A stretch of 64,000 bases of DNA from Ridgeia piscesae. Taxonomy: Eukaryota > Annelida > Polychaeta > Sabellida > Siboglinidae. Every line of letters starts with the position of its first letter. The first letter of the stretch is position 1. Below the pieces are notes generated by a model. The model was not told the origin of the DNA. It did no database searches and worked only from the letters and a program-made list of their open reading frames with translations. Positions 51,057-62,582 of the stretch are shown in pieces. Where the stretch lies: the NCBI GenBank assembly GCA_025642075.2, contig JAODUO010000130.1, positions 478,113 through 542,112 of the forward strand, in the 5' to 3' direction. The translations under genes and the position numbers were made by a program.

Positions 51057-51771
51057 TCCTCCAATGCGCACGGCACCACCCGCATACTTGGTCCTGCTCC
51101 TCTCAAACAACCTTGCGCTCTACTCTACCGCCGCACCGAGTGCTGTCTGCAGGCATGCACGAGGCACCTCCGTACTCTTCCATATTACGTTCTGATAAGA
51201 CTGAAATCGTCACGATTGACTTGTTTATTAATCACGACTCACGGTTTTAAATAGACAGCGTTATCACGCCCTGATAATTTATTTAGCCGTCACGACTCGC
51301 GGATGTTTTGTGTGACCGGATTTAAGTAGATTTAATTACAGTTTGTTCTATCGATGACACTTCTGTCGTCTTCCATATCATGTTCTGGAAAGTCTGAAGA
51401 CATCACGATTGACTTGTGTCTTTGTCACGACTCAAATCTTTGCATTGATAAAACACTACGACCAGATAACGTATTTACGGTCACGACTCGCGGCTGTTTC
51501 GTGTGGCTGGGTTTAAACATAAAAAATATGTCGCTCACGGTTAGTTCTATCTTGTGAACTGGCACGATATTTTCATGGCAGATAGCCGGACTGGCCGTCG
51601 GCGGATTGATTGGAGTTCATACTGAATGACAAAAGCGATTGTATAAACTTGTATCAGATTGTGGATCATTCATGAAACATACTTATGTGGCTACACAGCG
51701 AGTGGGTGCTTACTTCATCGTTATCTAAGATACAACAAACGGTTGTTGGTATTTTATTATAACACGTATGT

Positions 51772-51774
<3 letters not shown>
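51057..51774. other. Non-coding stretch between two minisatellites
   Basis: Contains two diverged copies of a roughly 180-bp segment (about 51170-51340 and 51365-51540) sharing TCTGAAGACATCACGATTGACTTGT-like and GTCACGACTCGCGG sequence. No gene seen. Confidence 0.4.
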
Positions 51775-51827
<53 letters not shown>

Positions 51828-51852
51828 CACACACACATAATATATATATATA
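51775..51852. repeat. (CA)n followed by (TA)n microsatellite
   Basis: About 60 bp of CA repeat and a short TA repeat, directly abutting the next minisatellite. Confidence 0.95.
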
Positions 51853-51856
51853 TACC

Positions 51857-54690
51857 TCACCACCCCTCAGTCACCTCACACCATCCCCCAGTCACCTCAC
51901 ACCATCCCCAGTCACCTCTCACCATCCCCCAGTCACCACACATCATCCCCCTGTCTCCCAACACCATGCCCAGTCACCTCACACCATCCCCAGTCACCTC
52001 ACACCATCCCCCGGTCACCTCACACCATCCCCCAGTAATCTCACACCACCCCAGTCACCTCACACCATCCCCCAGTCATCTCACACCACCCCAGTCATCT
52101 CACATCATCCCCCATTCACCTCACACCACCCCACAGTCACATCACACCACCCCACAGTCACCTTACACCATCCCCCAATCACCTCACACCATTCCCCAGT
52201 CACCTCACATCATCTCCCAGTGACCTCACACCATCCCCCAGTCATCTCACACCACCCCTGGTCACATCACATCATCCCCAGTCACCTGACACCATCCCCC
52301 AGTCACCCAACACCATCCCCAGTCACCTCACATCATCCCCAGTCACCTCACACCATCCTCCAGTCATCTCATATCATCCCCCAGTCACCTCACACCATCC
52401 TCCAGTCATCTCACATCATCCCCCAGTCACCTCACATTATCCCCCAGTCACCACACACCATCCCCCAGTCACCTCACATCATCCCAGAGTCCCCTCACAC
52501 CATCCTCCAGTCACCTCACATCATCCCCCAGTCACCACACACCATCTTCCAGTCACCTCACATCATCCCCCAGTCCCCTCACACCATCCTCCAGTCACCT
52601 CACACCATCTCCCAGTCACCTCACACCACCCCCAGTCACCTCACACCACCCCTCAGTCACCTCACACCATGCATCCCGCAGTCACCTAACACCACCACCC
52701 AGTCACCTCACACCATGCATCCCGCAGTCACCTCACACCATCCCCCAGTCACCTCACACCATCCCCAGTCACTTCACACCATCCCCCAGTCACCTCACAC
52801 CACCACCCAGTCACCTCACACCATGCATCCCGCAGTCACATCACACCTTCCCCCAGTCACTTCACACCATGCATCCCGCAGTCACATCACACCTTCCCCC
52901 AGTCACTTCACACCATGCATCCCGCAGTCACATCACACCATCCCCCAGTCACTTCACACCATGCATCCCGCAGTCACATCACACCATCCCCCAGTCACTT
53001 CACACCATGCATCCCGCAGTCACTTCACACCATGCATCCCGCAGTCACATCACACCATCCCCCAGTCACCTCACACCATGCATCCCGCAGTCACATCACA
53101 CCTTCCCCCAGTCACTTCACACCATGCATCCCGCAGTCACATCACACCATCCCCCAGTCACTTCACACCATGCATCCCGCAGTCACCTCACACCATCCCC
53201 CAGTCACTTCACACCATGCATCCCGCAGTCACCTCACACCTTCCCCCAGTCACTTCACACCATGCATCCCGCAGTCACATCACACCTTCCCCCAGTCACT
53301 TCACACCATGCATCCCGCAGTCACTCACACCTCCCCTCCTTCACACCATGCATCCCGCAGTCACATCACACCTTCCCCCAGTCACTTCACACCATGCATC
53401 CCGCAGTCACCTCCACACCAGTATCACCATCCCGCAGTCACATCACACCTTCCCCAGTCACTTCACACCATGCATCCCGCAGTCACATCACACCTTCCCC
53501 AGTCACCTCACACCATGCATCCCGCAGTCACTCACACCTTCCCCAGTCACTCCACCATGCATCCCCAGTCACTTCACACCATCCCCCAGTCACTTCACAC
53601 CATGCATCCCGCAGTCACATCACACCTTCCCCCAGTCACTTCACACCATGCATCCCGCAGTCACCTCACACCTTCCCCCAGTCACTTCACACCATGCATC
53701 CCGCAGTCAACCACACCTTCCCCCAGTCACTTCACACCATGCATCCCGCAGTCACATCACACCATCCCCCCAGTCACTTCACACCATGCATCCCGCAGTC
53801 ACATCACACCTTCCCCCAGTCACCTCACACCATGCATCCCGCAGTCACATCACACCTTCCCCCAGTCACTTCACACCATGCATCCCGCAGTCACATCACA
53901 CCTTCCCCAGTCACTTCACACCATGCATCCCGCAGTCACATCACACCTTCCCCAGTCACTTCACACCATGCATCCCGCAGTCACATCACACCTTCCCCCA
54001 GTCACCTCACACCATGCATCCCGCAGTCACATCACACCTTCCCCAGTCACTTCACACCATGCATCCCGCAGTCACATCACACCTTCCCCCAGTCACTTCA
54101 CACCATGCATCCCGCAGTCACATCACACCTTCCCCCAGTCACTTCACACCATGCATCCCGCAGTCACATCACACCTTCCCCCAGTCACTCACACCATGCA
54201 TCCCGCAGTCACTTCACACCATGCATCCCGCAGTCACTCACACCATCCCCCAGTCACTTCACACCATGCATCCCGCAGTCACCTCACACCATTTCCCCCA
54301 GTCACTTCACACCATGCATCCCGCAGTCACCTCACACCTTCCCCCAGTCACTTCACACCATGCATCCCGCAGTCACATCACACCTTCCCCCAGTCACCTC
54401 ACACCATGCATCCCGCAGTCACCTCACACCATCCCCCAGTCACTTCACACCATGCATCCCCCAGTCACTTCACACCCATCCCGCAGTCACCTTTACACCA
54501 TTCATCCCGCAGTCACCTCACACCATCCCCCAGTCACCTTCACACCATGCATCCCGCAGTCACCTCACACCTTCCCCCAGTCACCTCACACCATGCATCC
54601 CGCAGTCACCTCACACCTTCCCCCAGTCACTTCACACCATGCATCCCGCAGTCACCTCACACCTTCCCCCAGTCACCTCACACCATGCAT
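51857..54690. repeat. 23-bp minisatellite with 46-bp higher-order unit
   Basis: The left 0.8 kb is a 23-24-bp unit (CACACCATCCCCCAGTCACCT). To the right it becomes a 46-bp higher-order unit alternating CATGCATCCCGCAGTCAC and CTTCCCCCAGTCACTT. The near absence of stop triplets gives spurious reading frames of up to about 1030 codons on the plus strand. Confidence 0.95.
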
Positions 54691-55040
54691 CTCCACACTC
54701 CTTCTTTGTCATATTGTTTGTATGGTGTACCGTTGTGTACGCACACGGTCGTACTTACATTGATGTGTCCTTCTCTTGTTTGTATGGTGTACCGTTAGTG
54801 TACGCACGCGGTCGTACTCACATTGATAGGGCTTTAGCGTGGTTAGGTGGTGTACCAGTTATGTACTCCACACTCCTTCTTTGTCATATTGTTTGTATGG
54901 TGTACCGTTGTGTACGCACACGGTCGTACTTACATTGATGTGTCCTTCTCTTGTTTGTATGGTGTACCGTTAGTGTACGCACGCGGTCGTACTCACATTG
55001 ATAGGGCTTTAGCGTGGTTAGGTGGTGTACCAGTTATGTT
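54691..55040. repeat. 175-bp direct repeat, 2 copies, upstream of gag
   Basis: Two almost identical 175-bp units (from 54691 and 54866), each with two internal GGTGTACCGTT...GTACGCAC subrepeats. They lie about 215 bp before the gag start of the DIRS-like element and could be part of its 5' terminal region. Confidence 0.85.
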
Positions 55041-55255
55041 TTCTTATCACTCCCTCGTATACGCGATCCTTCTCTTCTTCACCCTCCCTTCAGACCGTCT
55101 TGTGCCTCTGAGTCTACGCTCTACGCACACCTTTTTGTTTCTTACATATCAACTGCCATATGTCCTATCTTCACTTGACATTATTGCCTTGTCTTGCTGG
55201 TTGCATGTTGTGACATTTCCGAGGATTTTCTGGCCTCCTGCTGCCTTGTTGTAGT

Positions 55256-56341
55256 ATGAAGCGCGGTCGGCCATCTGCGGTGCCAGGTTCTTCTGTTCGT
55301 CCACCGTCGCAACGTCGCTCAGCCATCGCGAAACGTGCAGCGGATAAGGAAGCCGGGGCCCACCCCCCTCCTACCAAGCGCCGCCGCCCGGTTAGCTCTG
55401 CCGCAGGCAGCCCAGATGTCTCTACCCCTCTCGCTGAGGATTTGACTAACACTGCGGAGATGGTGGTACGCGTGGAGCGGGAGGTGATGCAACAACTCCG
55501 CCATGATCGTGCGGCTGCTCCTACACCACCGGACTTGGTCACGCCCCAAGTCATCCCTGAGGCTCCACCTGTCGTGCCGTCCCTGCCTCATCACGATGAG
55601 TTTTCGGCCGATCTCATGGACACTGCCGTTAACGGTGCCCACATTTCCATGCTCGCGGGGGACATCAGTGCGTCCCCGTTGCTTACATCCCTACCGATGC
55701 AATCCACTGCACTGGGTGCCACGCTGTCCGACCGCATCAAAGGCAAGATCTGGGCTGACGAATATGTCAACATTTATGAACTCATTAATCCTCTCCAGCC
55801 CCAACCTCAACAGTTGTCTTTTGCCTCTGGCTCCCAAATATTCACCCTGATGCCCCAACCCAGTAAGGGTAAGCACATTTCCAACATTGAACAGTGGACC
55901 TCTGCTTTCTTGGTGTTTGGAGCCACCTATACCGAGCGATTCCCGAATTCTGCACCAGGTTTGTTCAAATATTGCGATATTGTTCGCGATATTGCCGTTA
56001 CTGGCCCTTTGTTTGCTTGGCGTCAATACGACGAGCAGTTCCGGCAGTTTCGTCAATCCGATCCAATCAGTTTCCCCTGGGATCAGCCCAGGTGGGACCT
56101 TTTCTTTAAAGTGATGTACGCCAAGAACGGCCAGGAGGTTTCTGGTCGTGCTCCAGCCACTCCTTTCTCCAGGCCTTCCCACCAGTTGCCCTTTCCGACG
56201 GGATATTGCTGGGTATACCAGCGGGGCGGAAAATGCAAGTCGCCCCAGTGTAAATTCAAGCATGTTTGCACAAAATGCCACCTGCCCCATCCCGCCAGTT
56301 CGTGCCGCAAGCACATCCCTCCCCACAACAGTAAGCCCTGA
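55256..56341 (+). CDS. DIRS-like retrotransposon gag-type protein
   Basis: A 361-residue reading frame, more GC-rich than its surroundings. The N-terminus is basic (KRGRPS, TKRRRP) and Pro/Ala-rich. The middle carries IWADEYVNIYELINP and WTSAFLVFGATYTERFP, typical of gag-like proteins of DIRS/Ngaro retroelements. The C-terminus has a CCCH-like cluster, C-x8-C-x4-C-x3-H (CWVYQRGGKCKSPQCKFKH), and a second C-x2-C-x3-H-x4-C cluster (CTKCHLPHPASSC), presumably nucleic-acid binding. The frame is intact. It overlaps the following pol frame. Confidence 0.8.
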   Translation: MKRGRPSAVPGSSVRPPSQRRSAIAKRAADKEAGAHPPPTKRRRPVSSAAGSPDVSTPLAEDLTNTAEMVVRVEREVMQQLRHDRAAAPTPPDLVTPQVIPEAPPVVPSLPHHDEFSADLMDTAVNGAHISMLAGDISASPLLTSLPMQSTALGATLSDRIKGKIWADEYVNIYELINPLQPQPQQLSFASGSQIFTLMPQPSKGKHISNIEQWTSAFLVFGATYTERFPNSAPGLFKYCDIVRDIAVTGPLFAWRQYDEQFRQFRQSDPISFPWDQPRWDLFFKVMYAKNGQEVSGRAPATPFSRPSHQLPFPTGYCWVYQRGGKCKSPQCKFKHVCTKCHLPHPASSCRKHIPPHNSKP

Positions 56342-57883
56342 ACACCTGAAACAGGCACTCATCGGTTATTGTGTAAATGAATCTAAATTCCTGGTCGATG
56401 GTTTCACTTACGGTTTCCCCATACACTATTTCGGCACACCTTTTCTTGGTTCGGTCACTAATCATCCTTCAGCTTTACTTCACGCAGACGTCGTGAACAC
56501 GAAATTGTCTAAGGAAATTTCCCTTGGCCGTATTGCGGGTCCATTTCCATCTCCCCCATTTGCTAACTTTCAATCCTCCCCACTAGGGATGGTTCCCAAA
56601 AAAGAGCCCAATGCTTTTCGAATTATACACAATTTGTCTTATCCTGAAGGAAATTCCATAAATAACCATATTCCGAAGGAATTCACCACTGTTCGCTACG
56701 AAACTCTAGATCATGTCATCAATCTGTTAACTACATTTGGGCGTGGGGCTTTAATAGGCAAGACAGACATTGAAGACGCCTTCCGCATCATCCCCATTCA
56801 CCCATCCTGCTATCATTTATTTGGGTTTAGTTGGAACTCTCAGTTTTTCTATGATCGTTGTTTGCCGATGGGCTGTGCTGAATCTTGTAGGATCTTCGAA
56901 CGGTTATCTTGCGCTCTACAGTGGGTATTGCAGAATAGGGGGGTCAGGGCTGTCTCTCACATCCTTGATGACTTCATCTTCATTGGCCCGCCCAACTCGG
57001 ATAGCTGCTTACAGGACCTGAACCAATTCCTTGCGCTTGCTAATGACCTGTCAATTCCAATCAAACATGAAAAGACTTGTTTGCCTTCTACACTCGTCAC
57101 AGTTCATGGCATTGAATTAGACACTATCCAATGGGAAGCTCCATGGATAAACTCCTGAAACTTCAGTCTTCTATCAATGAGATACGTAAACGTCGCTCAG
57201 TCACTCTCCGCCAACTCCAATCGGTTCTTGGGTTACTGTCCTTTGCCTGCAGAGTAATCTCCCCTGGTAGGGCTTTCTTAAGGCGTCTCCAAAATCTCAC
57301 GTGTGGTATTTCTCGCCCAACCCACCATATCCGTTTAAACACCGAGGCTCGGGCAGACTTAGCAGCCTGGCACTGTTTCCTTTCCTCTTTCAATGGTGTC
57401 ACTATGATCATCAATAGCGACTGGATTTCATCTGACGCGATTAAACTGTACACCGATGCTGCGTCTACACAGGGATTTGCTGCTGTGTTTGGGCAACGTT
57501 GGTTTAATGGCACGTTTCCAGAGATATGGCAGTCTTACAACATTGCCGTATTGGAACTCTTTCCCATTGTAGCTGCTTTGGAGTTGTGGGGCAGATATCT
57601 GGGTAACCATTCGGTCTTGTTTCTCACAGACAATCAGGCTGTTGTAGAGGTGATCAACAAACAGACAGCGAAGAATCCTCACTTGATGCGTTTAGTCCGA
57701 CGACTAGTCGTTACTTCACTGAAATTTTACATTTATTTCAAATCCAAACACATTCCAGGCAAAACTAATGTCATTGCGGACAAACTTTCGCGATTTCAGG
57801 AGACAGCAGCACGACATTTGGCACCGTGGCTCCACCTGCACCCAACGGCATTGCCACCGACATTGCAGCCTTGGCACCAGTGA
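56148..57883 (+). pseudogene. DIRS-like pol: reverse transcriptase-RNase H, frameshifted
   Basis: Recognisable pol starts near 56345 in the +1 frame relative to gag (HLKQALIGYCVNESKFLVDG). RT blocks: PKKEPNAFRIIHNLSYP, motif A GKTDIEDAFRIIPIHP, motif B RCLPMGCAESCRIFE, motif C HILDDFIFIG. A frame change near 57140 ends this frame at 57158. RNase H continues in the 57131-57883 frame with KLYTDAASTQGFAAVF, LELFPIVAALELWG, FLTDNQAVVEVINK and HIPGKTNVIADKLSR, giving the D-E-D residues. The RT style and the gag cysteine pattern point to a tyrosine-recombinase (DIRS/Ngaro) element, but no recombinase ORF follows. The frameshift makes this copy probably dead. Confidence 0.8.
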
Positions 57884-57965
57884 TGTCCAACCTTTCGAAG
57901 GTCTGGCATCCTTTTGTTTGTTCTAGGTCAGTGGTCAGTTTCTTTCTGTCCAAATTGTGATCTAC

Positions 57966-58001
57966 AACGTGGACGCTTCAGTATGACTGGCGTCCACGAC
58001 G
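57966..58001. other. Imperfect hairpin downstream of RNase H
   Basis: AACGTGGACGC (57966-57976) can pair with GCGTCCACGACGTT (57988-58001), leaving a short loop and a one-base bulge. It may be a terminal or regulatory stem of the retroelement. Confidence 0.5.
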
Positions 58002-58117
58002 TTCTACCTTGATACATGCTACAGCCTAGATTTAGCATTTGTGGATCTCGACCATTTCCACCCTGGCACTTCCTGTATTCTCGGTTGCTTTAGTCTTTCA
58101 CTACCGACCTTGTATGT

Positions 58118-58570
58118 GTCAGTGCAGCATGACTGCCACTTCTTATCTTACCATAGATTTTAGCATTTATTTGTGGTTCAGCATGACTGCCACTTCTTAT
58201 ATTACCATAGCTTTCAGCATTGATTTGTGGTTCAGCATGACTGCCACTTCTTATTTTACCATGCATTTTAGCATTTGTTTGTGGTTCAGCATGACTGCCA
58301 CTTCTTATCTTATCATAGATTTTAGCATTGATTTGTGGTTCCAAGCCCCCTGAACTTTTTTTCCGTGGTTTCCCGTCATGACTGCCACTTCTTATTTTAC
58401 CATGCATTTTAGCATTTGTTTGTGGTTCAGCATGACTGCCACTTCTTATCTTATCATAGATTTTAGCATTGATTTGTGGTTCAGCATGACTGCCGTGGTT
58501 CAGCATGACTGCCACTTCTTATTTTACCATGCATTTTAGCACTGGTTTGTGGTTCAGCATGACTGCCACT
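58118..58570. repeat. 54-bp minisatellite, first array
   Basis: About 8 units of 54 bp around CAGCATGACTGCCACTTCTT and ATTTTAGCATTTGTTTGTGG. Being 18 codons long, it stays open on both strands. A second array of the same unit is at 60355-60660. Confidence 0.9.
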
Positions 58571-59719
58571 CGTTTTCGAACTGTACAGTTGTTCTTTGTA
58601 TTCCCTCGCCATGTATACAGGGCTCGGGTACAAATAGTACTCTTGCTAGTAATAATACGGCATATTTCGCATAAATGTTCTATTCAGTTATGTTACTTGG
58701 CAGAAGCCCTGGGGTGGGGGGGCCTTTTGTCTAGAGGCCTGGTGGGGTATAACATTGCCCCCACCTTTGCTACTTGTACGTTGTCATTTTATAATTGTTT
58801 AGATAAGCTATGCGCGTCATTGTATAGGCAGTTAGCATCTACATGTGTTGTATTTTCTTGTTGAAACATTGCTACTAACCTATGACAATATCATGGCTTT
58901 TACATTTTGTTAGTACAATTATTAAATGACCTTTATCGACAATTACTCTTTGTGTGTTCTGTAGCAAACTAGCTCAGGGTTCTGCCATTAGATATGCTAT
59001 TATTCCCATTGAACATCAGCAGGGGATAAATGAATATTTTTACAAACTGGTTAAAATAGTATTTATCCAATGTGATGTGAAATTTATCATTTTACTAGTA
59101 TGTGTTACACGGTATTGTGTAGTCCGGAGGCCGAGTAACGGTCCGTATTACGCCTAGCATCGCTTGGTGATTTTCATACCGTAGCTTAACAAGCGTCATT
59201 CCTTTGTGTTGGATCTCTGAGCTGCAGCGAGTGTTTGTAAACAGAGACAACACAGAGATTACATTTTCTTCCCCACCATCCTCCCCTCTCTACCCCCTTA
59301 TCGGTTGTGGTATCTATTGTGTCTTTTGTTAGTATGTGGGGGTATAACATTGCCCCCACCTTTGCTACTTGTACGTTGTCATTTTATAATTGTTTAGATA
59401 AGCTATGCGCGTCATTGTATAGGCAGTTAGCATCTACATGTGTTGTATTTTCTTGTTGAAACATTGCTACTAACCTATGACAATATCATGGCTTTTACAT
59501 TTTGTTAGTACAATTATTAAATGACCTTTATCGACAATTACTCTTTGTGTGTTCTGTAGCAAACTAGCTCAGGGTTCTGCCATTAGGTATGCTATTATTC
59601 CCATTGAACATCAGCAGGGGATAAATATATATATATATGTGTGTGTGTTTATGTATATGTATATGTGTGTATGTATGTGTGTTTATGTGTGTATATGTAC
59701 GTTGCTGTTCGTGTTATAT

Positions 59720-59750
<31 letters not shown>

Positions 59751-60354
59751 CCACGCAAACAGCAAACACACGTACATATACACACATAAACACATGCACA
59801 CACATACATACACACATATACATACACAAACACACACACATATATATATACATACATACATATATACATACATACATACTTACACACATACATATATACA
59901 TTAGTTCGCCAGTAGATCGAGAGTGTTGTACCTACCGTCAATCACGCAGCGTGTTCTGGTGTGTGTGAAGAACTTAGAGGCGCATTCATCACGTGACCTG
60001 ATCGTTTTGGTCTGTGATCTCCAATCGCTTAGATCTCTGCACGATTCCTTTTCAAATAATGTTCACGCTTCAGTGGACGTGCTTTTAAGATCACAGAGCC
60101 TAGAATCCACGCGTACGTCTCGTATTCATGATGCGCCATGTTGCTTACTGCTTACTGCATTGTCGCGTTTACATTAATTTACCTGAGGGTTACATGTTTA
60201 TCCGGACAATGTTTATGTGCGTACGTAAAACACAATATTTGGCGATAGTATCTCAATAATGGTCAATAATATTCAGTAGTCTCGGTTAAATAAGAGTCAC
60301 AAGGTGTTCGACGTTAACGAGGAACTGCCGGATCAGTATGTGATAAGCGTACGT

Positions 60355-60660
60355 ACGTCTTATTTTACCATGCATTTTAGCATTTGTTTGTGGTTCAGCA
60401 TGACTGCCACTTCTTATCTTATCATAGATTTTAGCATTGATTTGTGGTTCAGCATGACTGCCGTGGTTCAGTATGACTGCCACTTCTTATTTTACCATGC
60501 ATTTTAGCATTTGTTTGTGGTTCAGCATGACTGCCACTTCTTATCTTATCATAGATTTTAGCATTGATTTGTGGTTCAGCATGACTGCCGTGGTTCAGCA
60601 TGACTGCCACGTCTTATTTTACCATGCATTTTAGCACTGGTTTGTGGTTCAGCATGACTG
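60355..60660. repeat. 54-bp minisatellite, second array
   Basis: About 5-6 units of the same 54-bp repeat as at 58118-58570, starting directly at the CGTACGTAC end of the preceding block. Confidence 0.9.
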
Positions 60661-61869
60661 CCACTCGTTTTCGAACTGTACAGTTGTTCTTTGTATTCCC
60701 TCGCCATGTATACAGGGCTCGGGTACAAATAGTACTCTTGCTAGTAATAATACGGCATATTTCGCATAAATGTTCTATTCAGTTATGTTACTTGGCAGAA
60801 GCCCTGGGGTGGGGGGGCCTTTTGTCTAGAGGCCTGGTGGGGTATAACATTGCCCCCACCTTTGCTACTTGTACGTTGTCATTTTATAATTGTTTAGATA
60901 AGCTATGCGCGTCATTGTATAGGCAGTTAGCATCTACATGTGTTGTATTTTCTTGTTGAAACATTGCTACTAACCTATGACAATATCATGGCTTTTACAT
61001 TTTGTTAGTACAATTATTAAATGACCTTTATCGACAATTACTCTTTGTGTGTTCTGTAGCAAACTAGCTCAGGGTTCTGCCATTAGGTATGCTATTATTC
61101 CCATTGAACATCAGCAGGGGTAATATATATTTGATGTTTTTAAAATGTGTTAGATATAGTGGATATGTATCATGTGTATGGTGAAATATTATTTCATATA
61201 TATATAGTCATGTGTTACACGGTATTGCACAATGTATCACGAACGAGCACGTAATATACACAGTAAACACATGCACACATACATACACACATATACATAC
61301 ACAAACACACACACCATATGTATATATACATACATACATATATACATACATACATACTACACACATACATATATACATTAGTTGCCAGTAGATCGAGAGT
61401 GTTGTACCTACCGTCAATGCAGCGGTGTTTGTAAACAGAGACAACACAGAGATTACATTTTCTTCCCCACCATCCTCCACTCTCTACCCCCTTATCGGTT
61501 GTGGTATCTATTGTGTCTTTTGTTAGTATGTGGGGGTATAACATTGCCCCCACCTTTGCTACTTGTACGTTGTCATTTTATAATTGTTTAGATAAGCTAT
61601 GCGCGTCATTGTATAGGCAGTTAGCATCTACATGTGTTGTATTTTCTTGTTGAAACATTGCTACTAACCTATGACAATATCATGGCTTTTACATTTTGTT
61701 AGTACAATTATTAAATGACCTTTATCGACAATTACTCTTTGTGTGTTCTGTAGCAAACTAGCTCAGGGTTCTGCCATTAGGTATGCTATTATTCCCATTG
61801 AACATCAGCAGGGGATAATATATATATATATGTGTGTGTGTTTTGATAGTATATGTGTGTGTATGTTGT

Positions 61870-62019
61870 GCATGTGTTTATGTGTGTATATGTACGTGTG
61901 TTTGCTGTTTGCGTGGTATATATATATATATATTATATATATATATATATCATATATACATATATATATATACCACGCAAACAGCAAACACACGTACATA
62001 TACACACATAAACACATGC
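61870..62019. repeat. Perfect inverted repeat with AT-rich centre
   Basis: Arms of 51 bp, 61870-61920 (GCATGTGTTTATGTGTG... to GCGTGGTATA) and 61969-62019 (TATACCACGC... to AACACATGC), are exact reverse complements. The 48-bp centre is almost only A and T. The matching place in block 1 (about 59650-59800) has a decayed left arm. Confidence 0.88.
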
Positions 62020-62582
62020 ACACACATACATACACACATATACATACACAAACACACACACACATATATATATACATACATACATACATATATACATACA
62101 TACATACATACACACATACATATATACATTAGTTCGCCAGTAGATCGAGAGTGTTGTACCTACCGTCAATCACGCAGCGTGTTCTGGTGTGTGTGAAGAA
62201 CTTAGAGGCGCATTCATCACGTGACCTGATCGTTTTGGTCTGTGATCTCCAATCGCTTAGATCTCTGCACGATTCCTTTTCAAATAATGTTCACGCTTCA
62301 GTGGACGTGCTTTTAAGATCACAGAGCCTAGAATCCACGCGTACGTCTCGTATTCATGATGCGCCATGTTGCTTACTGCTTACTGCATTGTCGCGTTTAC
62401 ATTAATTTACCTGAGGGTTACATGTTTATCCGGACAATGTTTATGTGCGTACGTAAAACACAATATTTGGCGATAGTATCTCAATAATGGTCAATAATAT
62501 TCAGTAGTCTCGGTTAAATAAGAGTCACAAGGTGTTCGACGTTAACGAGGAACTGCCGGATCAGTATGTGATAAGCGTACGT

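Larger units (their letters stand above)
58360..62582. repeat. Complex ~2.2-kb tandem duplication
   Basis: Two large blocks share the same order: 54-bp repeats; a segment through GGGTGGGGGGGCCTTTTGTC; module M1; a variable spacer; M1 again; a TATG/CA microsatellite; a final unit ending AAGCGTACGTAC. Block 1 is about 58360-60355 and block 2 about 60356-62582. M1 (about 290 bp, beginning TATAACATTGCCCCCACC and ending CATCAGCAGGGG) occurs at about 58745-59023, 59340-59622, 60842-61121 and 61537-61815. The final units (59900-60355 and 62125-62580) look identical by eye. The internal spacers differ (59024-59334 and 61122-61529). Confidence 0.85.

Noticed and set aside
51659..54938. Open frames of up to about 1030 codons rich in His, Pro, Ser and Thr
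   Set aside because: They translate a 23/46-bp minisatellite in all three plus-strand frames. The repeat has no stop triplets, and there is no splice, start or domain evidence.
57884..58120. Search for a tyrosine recombinase after RNase H
   Set aside because: No R...HxxR...Y-type domain could be read on either strand before the 54-bp repeats begin.
59923..60177. 84-codon frame present identically at 59923 and 62151
   Set aside because: The identity follows from the duplicated block. There is no homology that I recognise and no sign of selection on the frame, so I do not call a gene.
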